Shown here piece by piece: positions 56,623 to 64,000 of a stretch of 64,000 nucleotides of DNA. The notes below the pieces were generated by a model. It saw only the letters and a list, made by a program, of their open reading frames with translations, searched no databases and was not told where the DNA came from. The stretch's first letter is position 1. Every line of letters starts with the position of its first letter. Made by a program: the position numbers and the translations under genes. The DNA is from an uncultured Streptomyces sp. (GTDB taxonomy: Bacteria; Actinomycetota; Actinomycetes; Streptomycetales; Streptomycetaceae), in assembly GCF_947488945.1 (NCBI RefSeq), contig NZ_CANLBS010000008.1, positions 284,534 to 348,533 of the forward strand, read 5' to 3'.

Positions 56623-59600
56623 TCAGCCGGTGAGTCCCCCCTTCACCGCTGCCGCGTCCCTGGCCAGCGCCGTGCGGGCCGCCGCGTCCGGCACCAGGGC
56701 GGCGTCGCCCGCGTACGCGGCGAACGAGTCGAGGACCGCGCCCGCCTGCTTGGCGCGTCCCGCCTCCGCGTGGTCGAGGGCCTGCTTCAGCCGCACGTTC
56801 AGCCGCTGCTCGCCCTGCGCCGACACCGCGCCGTCCGCCCGCAGCACGGTGATCAGCTCACCGAGTTCGGCGAACGACGTCCCGGTGGTGAAGTGCACCG
56901 TCCGGACGGTGGTGTTGCCCGCCGCGTCCCGTGCGGTGACCTTGAGGTCGTGGCCGCCCAGCGGGAGCCGCCACAGGTCGACCGGCACGCTGGTGGTGAG
57001 CGGTGCGCCGTCCAGGGTGGTGGTGGCGGTGGCGCCGCCGGAGACGGTGTCGGTCGCCTTCACCACCGGGGTCAGCCGCTCCGAGTCGCCGTACTCCGCG
57101 CCGTCGTCGAGCCCGGTGACGGTCACCGCGGGCCCGGTGCGGTCGATGCGTACGGGGATCGAGCCGACGGCGGAGACGTTGCCGCCGCTGTCGGTCGCCC
57201 GGTAGCGGACGGTGGTGAATCCCTCGGCCGTCAGGGTGACCGCGGTGTTCGCCGACAGCCAGGTGGTGCCGCCGTCGAGGGAGTACTGGCGGCTGCTGAC
57301 CGTTCCGTTGTCGGTGGCCGACACGGTGAGCTGGACCGGCCCGGTGTACCAGCCGTTGCCGCCGGTGGGCTGGGCCGGGTTGAGGGTCGCGGTGGCCTTC
57401 GGGGCCTGGGTGTCGGCGACGCCCTTGCCCTGGAAGGTCAGGGCGTCCAGCGTCACGCCGCCCGACGAGGTGACGTAGAGCCGGCCGGTGCCCGGGGGCG
57501 CTCCGGCGAGCGAGGTGGTCACCGTCTGCCAGCCTTCACCGGCCGGTACCTGGACGGTGGCGAACGGCGCCGCATCGGCGGCGTTCCACCGCAGCGACAG
57601 GGTGCCCGCGCCGGTCGCCCGGGTCTGCACCCCGGTGACGCCGGCGAACGACACCGGGTCGTAGGCGAGGAAGTCGGAGGCGTCGAAGGAGGTCAGGGAG
57701 CGCTGCCCGGAGGCGGTGGCGTCGTCGGTGACGGTGACGCCCTCGGCGAGGTCGTAGTGCTCGGCCTGCATGAGCGAGGGGTTGAGGACGACCTGGGCGT
57801 CGCCGGTCGCGGCGGGCACGCCGTTGGCGCCCTTGTCGGTGTAGGTGATGCCGAGGACGCCGAAGACGTTCTCGGTGTCGCCGTGTCCGGCGTCGGCCGG
57901 GGTGGTGACGGCGCCGGTGCAGCCGGTGCCGCTGTTGACCGGGTGGCCGTGCTGGTTGTGGCCGAGGCCGAAGGTCCAGGCGGCCTTGGCGCAGTCGACG
58001 GCACCGCCGTCCTCGGGGTCGTCCACGTCGATGGCGAACGGCACCGCGTCGCCCCACTGGAAGAACCCGCCGTCGGGCGGGGAGGTGATCTCGACCGTCG
58101 GCGCGGTGTTGCCGGTGGTGATCTGGCGGGCCGTCAGTCCTGACTTGCCCTGGGGGTCGGTGACCTTGAGCCGCGCCTGGACCTGGCCGTTGTCGGTGTA
58201 GGTGCGGGTGGCGGTGGGGCCGGTGGCGTCGAAGGTCCCGTCACCGTCGAGGTCCCACTGGTAGGTGAGGACGCCGCCCTCCGGGTCGGTGGAGGCCGAG
58301 GCGTCGAAGGTGACCCGGAGCGGGGACTGACCGGAGGACGGCGACGCCTTGATCACGGCGGTGGGGGCCTTGTTGCCCTCGGCGTAGTCGATCCGGTAGA
58401 GCCCCGCGTCGGGGTTCTGCCGGAAGAAGCCGTCGCCGTAGTCGAGCACGTAGAGCGCGCCGTCCGGGCCGAACTCCATGTCCATGGGGTTGTCCCACGG
58501 CGGGATGCCGTTCTCCGACCGCTCGCTGTTGGGCAGCACGTTCTCCAGCTTGCTCACCGGTCCGTCGGGGCCTTCGAGAGTGAGGGCGGCGACGTAGTCC
58601 TGGGAGAACTCGGCGAAGAACGCCTTGCCGTCCCAGTACGCGGGGAACTTGCCGGGGGCCGGGTCGGCGGCGTCGTAGTGGTAGACCGGCCCGGCCATCG
58701 GGGCCTGGCCGCCGGGGCCGCCGGGGCCGCGGAAGGCGGTCAGCTCGGGCCACGGCTGGTCGGTGTCCCGGTCGCCGTACCAGAGGGTGGCCGGGGCGGA
58801 GGGCGGCAGGACGTTCAGACCGGTGTTCCAGCGGGAGTCGTTGACCGGGGCCGCGCAGTCGAAGGCCGGGCCGGGGGTGAGGGCGGCGAAGTCGAAGTCG
58901 CGGTAGGGCTTGGTGTTGTCGCCGGTGCAGTACGGCCAGCCGCTGTTCTGCGCCTTGGTGGTGGTGTTCCACTCGACGTAGCCCATCGGGCCGCGGTCGG
59001 CGCTCGCGGTGCCGGCGTCCGGCCCGTAGTCGCCCCACATCACGGCTCCGGTGGCCCGGTCGACCTGCATCCGGAACGGATTGCGCAGCCCCATCACGAA
59101 GATCTCGGGGCGGGTCTTCGCCGTGCCGGGCGCGAAGAGGTTGCCCTCGGGGACGGTGTAGGTACCGTCCTCCTGGACCGTGATCCGCAGGATCTTGCCC
59201 CGCAGGTCGTTGGTGTTGCCCGAGCCGCGGCGCTCGTCGAGGCCGGGGTTGTAGCCGGGCGCGTCGTTGATCGGGGTGTACCCGTTGACGTTGGGGCCGG
59301 AGGCGGGGGTGTTGCCGCCGGTGGAGAGGTAGAGGTTGCCGTCGGCGTCGAAGTCGACGTCCCCGGCGACGTGGCAGCACTGTCCCCGGTTGGCGTCGAC
59401 CCGGATGATCTCCTGGCCGGTGGCCAGGTCCAGCTTGTCGCCGGTCCACTTGTAGCGGGTCAGGGAGTCGTACCCCTCCCACCGGTCCCAGTACGTGTCG
59501 TCCGCGCCGGCCGGGAGCCGTTCCGGTGCGGAGCCGGTGGGCGTGTTCAGCGGCGGCGAGTAGTAGACGTACACCCAGTGGTTGGTGGCGAAGTCGGGGT

Positions 59601-59931
59601 CCAGCGTGACCGTCTGGAGTCCCATCTCCGAGTTCTGGTACACGTCGATGTGGTTGACGACCTTGGTGACGCCGGTGGCGGGGTCGGTGAGCCGCACGTC
59701 GCCGTTGCGCGCCGTGTGCAGCACCCGGTTGTCGGGGAGGACGGCGAGGTCGATCGGCTCGCCGGTGTCCTTGGTGAGTGTGACCTTCTCGTAGTTGGCC
59801 CAGTCCAGGGCCGGTTCCTCGTGTTCGTGGCCTTCGTGCGCCTGCGCGGCGGGCGCGAGGCCGGTCATGCCGAGCGCGGGCAGCGCCGCGAGGAGGACGC
59901 CCGCTATAAGGCGTCCGAGAGTACGGTGCAC
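56623..59931 (-). CDS. Secreted multi-domain PQQ-dependent sugar dehydrogenase-like protein
   Basis: 1102 residues. A signal peptide of about 35 residues is followed by a His/Glu stretch and a beta-propeller of the glucose/sorbosone dehydrogenase type (about 40-505), which binds PQQ and oxidises sugars. Then come a PKD-like domain (about 515-605), an Ig-like or lectin-like region (607-710), a CBM6-like carbohydrate-binding module (about 715-845), OmpL47-type and Ig-like units (845-1020) and a helical FIMAH-like C-terminus (about 1022-1102). GTG at 59931, AAGGAG upstream. Exported; acts on polysaccharides or sugars outside the cell. A TIM-barrel isomerase-like gene is upstream on the same strand. 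Confidence 0.9.
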   Translation of the reverse strand: MHRTLGRLIAGVLLAALPALGMTGLAPAAQAHEGHEHEEPALDWANYEKVTLTKDTGEPIDLAVLPDNRVLHTARNGDVRLTDPATGVTKVVNHIDVYQNSEMGLQTVTLDPDFATNHWVYVYYSPPLNTPTGSAPERLPAGADDTYWDRWEGYDSLTRYKWTGDKLDLATGQEIIRVDANRGQCCHVAGDVDFDADGNLYLSTGGNTPASGPNVNGYTPINDAPGYNPGLDERRGSGNTNDLRGKILRITVQEDGTYTVPEGNLFAPGTAKTRPEIFVMGLRNPFRMQVDRATGAVMWGDYGPDAGTASADRGPMGYVEWNTTTKAQNSGWPYCTGDNTKPYRDFDFAALTPGPAFDCAAPVNDSRWNTGLNVLPPSAPATLWYGDRDTDQPWPELTAFRGPGGPGGQAPMAGPVYHYDAADPAPGKFPAYWDGKAFFAEFSQDYVAALTLEGPDGPVSKLENVLPNSERSENGIPPWDNPMDMEFGPDGALYVLDYGDGFFRQNPDAGLYRIDYAEGNKAPTAVIKASPSSGQSPLRVTFDASASTDPEGGVLTYQWDLDGDGTFDATGPTATRTYTDNGQVQARLKVTDPQGKSGLTARQITTGNTAPTVEITSPPDGGFFQWGDAVPFAIDVDDPEDGGAVDCAKAAWTFGLGHNQHGHPVNSGTGCTGAVTTPADAGHGDTENVFGVLGITYTDKGANGVPAATGDAQVVLNPSLMQAEHYDLAEGVTVTDDATASGQRSLTSFDASDFLAYDPVSFAGVTGVQTRATGAGTLSLRWNAADAAPFATVQVPAGEGWQTVTTSLAGAPPGTGRLYVTSSGGVTLDALTFQGKGVADTQAPKATATLNPAQPTGGNGWYTGPVQLTVSATDNGTVSSRQYSLDGGTTWLSANTAVTLTAEGFTTVRYRATDSGGNVSAVGSIPVRIDRTGPAVTVTGLDDGAEYGDSERLTPVVKATDTVSGGATATTTLDGAPLTTSVPVDLWRLPLGGHDLKVTARDAAGNTTVRTVHFTTGTSFAELGELITVLRADGAVSAQGEQRLNVRLKQALDHAEAGRAKQAGAVLDSFAAYAGDAALVPDAAARTALARDAAAVKGGLTG

Positions 59932-60113
59932 AGGGATGCATCTCCTTGGTCGCTGGCGGTCAGGAGGGTGCCGGGGAGCCGTTTCGACGACGGCCCCCGA
60001 CCGGGCCCGGCGGGCCGCCCGCACCGTGTCCGCGGTGCGGGAGCCGCGGCCGGCCGGGCCCGGTCGACGTGCGTCACGTGCTGTGCCGTGCGGGTGCGGC
60101 CGTCCCGGTGGAT

Positions 60114-61079
60114 TCAGCCGAGCAGGTCCGTCAGCGCCGCGAAGCTGCGCTCGGCGGCGCCGAACGAGCCGGGCGGGTTGGGCTGGGCGGCGGTGGCGTT
60201 GTCCTGCTCCCAGATGCCGACGTGGCTGCCGCGGGCCCCGACGTCCCGGACGAACTTCTCGTACGGCAGGTCGCCCGCCCCGAACTCGACGATGCCGTAG
60301 CCGTCCACGGACGTGTTGGCGTCACCGTCCTTCATGTGGAACAGCGGGTAGCGGTAAGGCTGTTCGCGTACGTAGGTGGCAGGGTCGAAGCCGGGCCAGC
60401 GGTGCTGTCCCACGAACGCCCAGTAGACGTCGAGCTCCAGGTAGACGTGGCGCGGGTCGGTGTTGCGCAGGAACACGTCGTACAGCCGGACGTCCGGGCG
60501 GTCGGTGGCGAAGGCGAACTCGCCCGCGTGGTTGTGCTGGTAGAGCTTCAGGCCGCGGGCGGTGGCCGCCGCGCCCCAGGTGTTGAACTCCTCGGCCGCC
60601 GCGAGGTACCCGGCGACGGTGTTGACGCTCGTCGGTGCGTTGGCGGTGCCGACGTGCGGCATGCCGAGGATCTGCGCCGCGTCCAGCTCGCCCTGGAGGT
60701 TGGAGCGCAGGTTGCCGATGCCGACGTGGCTGCCGACCGCGCGCAGCCCGTTGTCGTCGAGCGCCTTGCGGATCTCGGGGAGGGTGATCTGCCGGCCGAG
60801 GATCGCGGTGTTCTGGGTGTAGCCGGCGAACTCGATCTCGCGGTAGCCGATCCGGGAGAGCTCCTCGAAGACGACCTGGAAGCCCAGCGAGCTGACCTTG
60901 TCGCGGACGCTGTAGAGCTGGATCGCGATGCGGTCCTTGGGGATGGACAGGTAGCTCGTCGCGGCGGCGGCCGGGGCGGCGGTCGCTCCGGTGACGGAGG
61001 CGGCGGCGAGCGCCACCGTCGTGCCCGCGGTGGCACGCAGGAAGTCTCTGCGGTCGAAGGACTTGGACGAAAGACCCAC
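60114..61079 (-). CDS. Tat-exported sugar isomerase/epimerase-like TIM barrel
   Basis: 321 residues. A twin-arginine signal reads S-F-D-R-R-D-F-L-R-A (Arg10, Arg11), with cleavage after A-P-A-A-A at about residue 40. The rest is an AP-endonuclease-2/xylose isomerase-like TIM barrel (I-A-I-Q-L-Y-S-V-R, Y-Q-H-N-H-A-G-E-F, L-E-L-D-V-Y-W), with the metal-ligand acids and histidines of that superfamily. It is folded in the cytoplasm with its metal and then exported. The GTG at 61079 has AGGAG. It probably forms an operon with the dehydrogenase downstream (gap 182 bases). Substrate unknown. Confidence 0.9.
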   Translation of the reverse strand: MGLSSKSFDRRDFLRATAGTTVALAAASVTGATAAPAAAATSYLSIPKDRIAIQLYSVRDKVSSLGFQVVFEELSRIGYREIEFAGYTQNTAILGRQITLPEIRKALDDNGLRAVGSHVGIGNLRSNLQGELDAAQILGMPHVGTANAPTSVNTVAGYLAAAEEFNTWGAAATARGLKLYQHNHAGEFAFATDRPDVRLYDVFLRNTDPRHVYLELDVYWAFVGQHRWPGFDPATYVREQPYRYPLFHMKDGDANTSVDGYGIVEFGAGDLPYEKFVRDVGARGSHVGIWEQDNATAAQPNPPGSFGAAERSFAALTDLLG

Positions 61080-61185
61080 GGTAACTCCTGGCTGGTGGGG
61101 TGGGGAGGGAGGGGAGCCCGGCCGCGCGGCGGCGGCTCCCGGGGGAAGGCGGCGGCCTTCCGCGCACGCGGTGCGGCGAGGCCTC

Positions 61186-62142
61186 CTACAGGCCGGAGTC
61201 GCCCGCGGCCCCGGCATCGGCGCGTGCGGTGGCGAGGCGCTCGGCGGCCTTGCGGGCCAGGTCGTCGCCGCGGTCCTGCGGGGCGGGCGCGGCCCGTCGC
61301 GCGGCGGAGGCCGAGGCGGCGGGGGCGGTGTCGCCGGTCACCGCGCCGCGGACCCGGGCCAGTTCGCCGACCTTGAGCACCGGGGTGTTGCCGGTGGCGG
61401 TCAGGGCGCCGCGGACGATGGCGTTGTCCAGGACCGCGTCGGCGGTGTTGTCGGTGACGGCGAGGGTGGAGCCCAGGTAGGTCGCCCCGGCGCAGGAGCT
61501 GAGGGGTCCGTCGGCGCCGAGCTGGAGGGCCTCGGCGTTGTTCCTGTAGACGGTGGCGCCCTCGACCTCGCTGGCGCAGAGCACCCCGCCGAGGGAGTTG
61601 CCGGACACCGTGAGGGCGCCCCTGACCGTGGTGTCGTAGACGTCGGTGTAGAGGTTGGAGTCGCCGGTGAGCGAGCCGCTGAGGGTGGAGCCGGAGACGT
61701 AGAGCTCGCCGGAGGTCGCCTTGACGGCGCCGCCGAGGGTGGCGTCGACGGCGTAGAGGAAGCCGCCGGTCGCGGTGGTACCGGTCTTGACGCTGGTGTT
61801 CAGCAGGTGCGTGCCGAAGGCGGACTCGGCGTGGAGCGCGCCCTTGACCGTGGTGTCGGTCAGGTCGAGATAGCCGTTCGCCGCCACGTCGACCGCGCCG
61901 TTGAACGTGGCGCCGGTGGCGACGAGGTCGGCCCCCGCCTCGACTCTGACCTCGCCTCTGACCTTCGTGCCGGTCAGGGTGCAGGACTTGCCGGCCGGCA
62001 CGACCAGGTCGTTGGTGACGGTGACGGCGCCTCCGTCACCGACGCAGGTGGTGTACAGGGCCGCCTGTGCGGAGCCGCCGAACGCGACGAGCCCTCCGGA
62101 TGCCACCAACGAGGCCGTGACGACGAGCGTACGGATCTTCAT
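61186..62142 (-). CDS. Secreted repeat (beta-solenoid-like) protein of unknown function
   Basis: 318 residues. The signal peptide ends at G-S-A-Q-A-A (about 28). Regular units of about 22 residues, of the form T-x-V-x-G-x-L-x-V/A, fill about 40-270, such as T-K-V-R-G-E-V-R-V, T-T-V-R-G-A-L-T-V and N-A-I-V-R-G-A-L-T-A. This suggests a solenoid. Four cysteines are present (T-T-C, K-S-C, V-L-C, S-S-C). The C-terminal 45 residues are Ala/Arg-rich and probably flexible. GGAGGA lies six bases before the ATG. No function is known to me; it could be a surface or extracellular scaffold. Confidence 0.85.
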   Translation of the reverse strand: MKIRTLVVTASLVASGGLVAFGGSAQAALYTTCVGDGGAVTVTNDLVVPAGKSCTLTGTKVRGEVRVEAGADLVATGATFNGAVDVAANGYLDLTDTTVKGALHAESAFGTHLLNTSVKTGTTATGGFLYAVDATLGGAVKATSGELYVSGSTLSGSLTGDSNLYTDVYDTTVRGALTVSGNSLGGVLCASEVEGATVYRNNAEALQLGADGPLSSCAGATYLGSTLAVTDNTADAVLDNAIVRGALTATGNTPVLKVGELARVRGAVTGDTAPAASASAARRAAPAPQDRGDDLARKAAERLATARADAGAAGDSGL

Positions 62143-62687
62143 TTCGCTTCCTCCTGCTGCGATCACCGCCGCGCCGGACGCGCGGCTGCGGAACCCCGCC
62201 CGGGGGCGGGGGTGCTGCGGGGTGCGTGACCTGTGCTCCGGCCGCTCGGCGGCCGTCGTGGATCGGACCGGGCGGGGCCGGCCGTGGGGGGATGCCGTGG
62301 AACGGGGGCGACTGCGGGCGGCACGGGCCGCCCGGCGTCCGTGTGGGTGCCGGACCTCTCCGGTTACCACGACGAAACACTTGCTGGGGTCGGGCGAGAC
62401 ATTAGGACGGGCCCCAGGGCATGTCCAGATGTTTGTCATGAATCACCGAAACTTTTCCGTGATTCACCAGAAGATTGTCTCGTCGGAACGCAAAGCCCCG
62501 TGCGGGACCGTTGGTTCGAGGTGTTGACGCGCCGTCATGACACCGGCACGATGCGCCTTTTCGGGTCCCGGAGGGCCGTCCCGCCGGCTCGGAGGCCGTC
62601 CCGCGCCCCCGGCTTCCCGCCTGCCACAATCGTCACCACGCAGGCGCACGGCGAAGAGCGCGCGCCGCGGGACGATGGAGGATCGCT
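62143..62687. other. 545-bp divergent non-coding region
   Basis: No gene supported. It carries the 28-bp inverted repeat at 62439-62466 in a locally AT-rich stretch, between a minus-strand secreted-protein gene and a plus-strand oxidoreductase gene. Confidence 0.5.
62439..62466. promoter_or_regulatory. Inverted repeat TGAATCAC-N12-GTGATTCA
   Basis: Perfect 8-bp arms, 222 bases before the LLM oxidoreductase GTG, AT-rich against the genome. Probably a regulator site; the protein is unknown. Confidence 0.5.
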
Positions 62688-63707
62688 GTGCCGCTGCCCT
62701 CGCAACCCCTGCGCAGTCTGGGCTTCTTGACCATCGGGCTGTTCGACGGCTCCGATCCGGGCCCCGGCCACCGCTCCACGCTCGACGTCATCGAACTGGG
62801 CGAACGGCTGGGCTTCGACAGCGCCTGGGTGCGCCACCGCCATCTCCAGTACGGCATCTCGTCCCCGGTGGCGGTGCTGGCGGCGGCCACCCAGCGCACC
62901 AGCCGCATCCAGCTGGGCACCGCGGTGATCCCGCTGGGCTGGGAGAACCCGCTGCGTCTGGCGGAGGACCTGGCGACCGTCGACATCCTGTCCGGGGGCC
63001 GGCTCAATCCGGGGGTGAGCGTGGGACCGCCGATCCACTTCGACCGGGTCAAGGACGCGCTGTACCCGGACACCGCGGACGCGGAGGACTTCAGCTACAC
63101 CCGGGTACGGCGGCTGCTGGACCTGGTCCGCGGGGAGCCCGCCTCCGACTTCGCCGGCACCGAGGGGATCGAGGCGTACGCGGACCGGGTGCAGCCGCAC
63201 GCCGCGGGGCTGAGCGAGCGGCTCTGGTACGGCGGGGCGAGTCTGCGGTCGGCCGAATGGGCCGGCGCCAACGGCATGAACCTGCTCACCAGCAGCGTGG
63301 TGAAGGCGGAGGAGTCGGAGGACTTCGCCGAGATCCAGCTCTCGCACATCCGCACCTTCCGCGCGCACCATCCCGAGGGCGAGCGGGCCCGGGTCTCCCA
63401 GGGCCTGGTGGTGATCCCCACCGACTCCGCCACACCGGAGCAGCGGGCGCGGTACGAGGCGTACGCCGAGGGACGCCGGGCGCGCACCACCGCGCCGCAG
63501 GGTCCGGCGCGGATGCTGTTCGCACCGGACCTGGTGGGCACCTCGCAGGAGATCGCCGACCGACTCCACGCGCACGCGGCGTTCCGCGAGGTGGACGAGG
63601 TGGCGTTCGCGCTGCCGTTCAGCTTCGCGCACGAGGACTACGTGCAGATCCTCACCGACATGGCGACGGTGCTCGGCCCCGCGCTCGGCTGGCGCCCGGC
63701 CGGCTGA
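62688..63707 (+). CDS. LLM-class (luciferase-like) flavin oxidoreductase
   Basis: 339 residues. A luciferase-like TIM barrel: G-L-F-D-G-S-D-P, W-V-R-H-R-H, I-Q-L-G-T-A-V-I-P-L and L-A-E-D-L-A-T-V-D-I-L-S-G-G-R-L-N-P-G-V-S-V-G. It uses FMNH2 or F420H2; the type cannot be told by eye. The substrate is unknown. The GTG at 62688 has GGAGGA five bases upstream. Confidence 0.92.
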   Translation: MPLPSQPLRSLGFLTIGLFDGSDPGPGHRSTLDVIELGERLGFDSAWVRHRHLQYGISSPVAVLAAATQRTSRIQLGTAVIPLGWENPLRLAEDLATVDILSGGRLNPGVSVGPPIHFDRVKDALYPDTADAEDFSYTRVRRLLDLVRGEPASDFAGTEGIEAYADRVQPHAAGLSERLWYGGASLRSAEWAGANGMNLLTSSVVKAEESEDFAEIQLSHIRTFRAHHPEGERARVSQGLVVIPTDSATPEQRARYEAYAEGRRARTTAPQGPARMLFAPDLVGTSQEIADRLHAHAAFREVDEVAFALPFSFAHEDYVQILTDMATVLGPALGWRPAG

Positions 63708-63712
63708 CGCGA

Positions 63713-63781
63713 CGGAGGCCGGCCATCGCTCGCCGGTCGGCCCTCGGCCCGTGACGACGGCCTCCGGTGGCGTTCTTTTTT
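63713..63781 (+). terminator. Intrinsic terminator of the LLM oxidoreductase gene
   Basis: Arms CGGAGGCCG (63713-63721) and CGGCCTCCG (63758-63766) close a large loop and are followed by TTCTTTTTT (about 63773-63781). Confidence 0.7.
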
Positions 63782-63787
63782 CACCCG

Positions 63788-63849
63788 AGCCCGTGGAACG
63801 AGCAGCCCCGGCCGGAGGGGTCCGGCCGGGGCTGCTCGTTCCACGGGCT
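63788..63849. terminator. Very long terminator-like hairpin, 29-bp perfect stem
   Basis: Arms 63788-63816 and 63821-63849 are exact complements around a GGGG loop. It lies 35 bases beyond the stop of the minus-strand xylA, between convergent genes. Confidence 0.75.
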
Positions 63850-63883
63850 GGCGCAGGGCCGGGAGGGGCCCCTCAGCCGGTGA

Positions 63884-64000
63884 TCAGCGGACGCCGAGGA
63901 GGTGGTCCATGGCGAGCTGGTCAAGGGCTTCGAAGGCGAAGGAGCGGCCGGCGACGGCGTCGGCGTCGAAGTCCTCGTAGGCGGAGCGGTCGGCGAGGAG
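63884..64000 (-). CDS. xylA: Xylose isomerase, C-terminal end (partial)
   Basis: Only the last 38 codons are inside the window. They read L-L-A-D-R-S-A-Y-E-D-F-D and A-L-D-Q-L-A-M-D-H-L-L-G-V-R, then stop: the typical C-terminus of actinobacterial xylose isomerase. That enzyme converts D-xylose to D-xylulose using two divalent metals in a TIM barrel. The ROK repressor, sugar dehydrogenase and sugar isomerase-like genes nearby are consistent with a sugar-use region. Confidence 0.85.
   Translation of the reverse strand, partial: LLADRSAYEDFDADAVAGRSFAFEALDQLAMDHLLGVR

Overview
The window is about 72% GC by eye, with coding strands strongly biased to G or C at third codon positions, many GTG starts and GTGA/ATGA stop-start overlaps. 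A complete mce operon, a conservon, DUF397/XRE pairs and a CYP157-type P450 all point to a chromosomal segment of a Streptomyces or very close relative. All function calls come from recognising protein families by eye; no database search was run.

Layout. (1) 29-12265, minus strand: a 13-gene Mce lipid/sterol import operon with an Mkl-type ATPase, two YrbE permeases, MceA-F and four Mce-associated proteins. Its long upstream region carries palindromes and a candidate promoter. (2) 13270-17369: four secreted proteins of unknown function (one plus, three minus, two of them tandem paralogues) separated by strong hairpin terminators. (3) 18145-21642: a PucR-type regulator, a small protein, an SCP2 sterol-carrier protein and an acyl-CoA dehydrogenase. 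The SCP2/dehydrogenase pair is preceded by two tandem TTACT-N4-AGTAA palindromes; a one-mismatch version lies upstream of mce, so uptake and oxidation of a sterol or lipid may share control.

(4) 21779-26640: an accessory patch with a flavoprotein, a HAD phosphatase, an unrecognised 436-aa hydrophobic/coiled-coil protein, several tiny genes and remnants. (5) 26862-32103: a calcium-repeat protein, a DUF4097-like lipoprotein, a HelR/HelD-type helicase (TTG start), an SRPBCC protein and an aldo/keto reductase with a clear promoter/operator. (6) 32705-36266: a 54-aa peptide gene with a good RBS, divergent from an ATP-grasp ligase followed by a 14-TM MFS exporter. This looks like a peptide-modification/export cassette and is the best candidate for an undescribed system. 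(7) 36285-43527: acetyltransferase, YchJ-like protein, beta-helix membrane protein, methyltransferase, a DUF397/XRE/ATPase regulatory set and a GH4 glycosidase.

(8) 43621-48178, minus: a complete conservon cvnA-B-C-D-E, with a P450 that lacks the ExxR motif. (9) 48803-55118: IclR, MarR-FUSC exporter operon, aldo/keto reductase with divergent XRE regulator, and a DUF2510/LURP-like protein. (10) 55228-64000: a sugar-related block with a ROK repressor, a secreted multi-domain PQQ-type sugar dehydrogenase, a Tat-exported sugar isomerase-like TIM barrel, a secreted repeat protein, a luciferase-like oxidoreductase, and the 3' end of xylose isomerase at the right edge.

No rRNA, tRNA, CRISPR array, insertion sequence or phage gene was seen.
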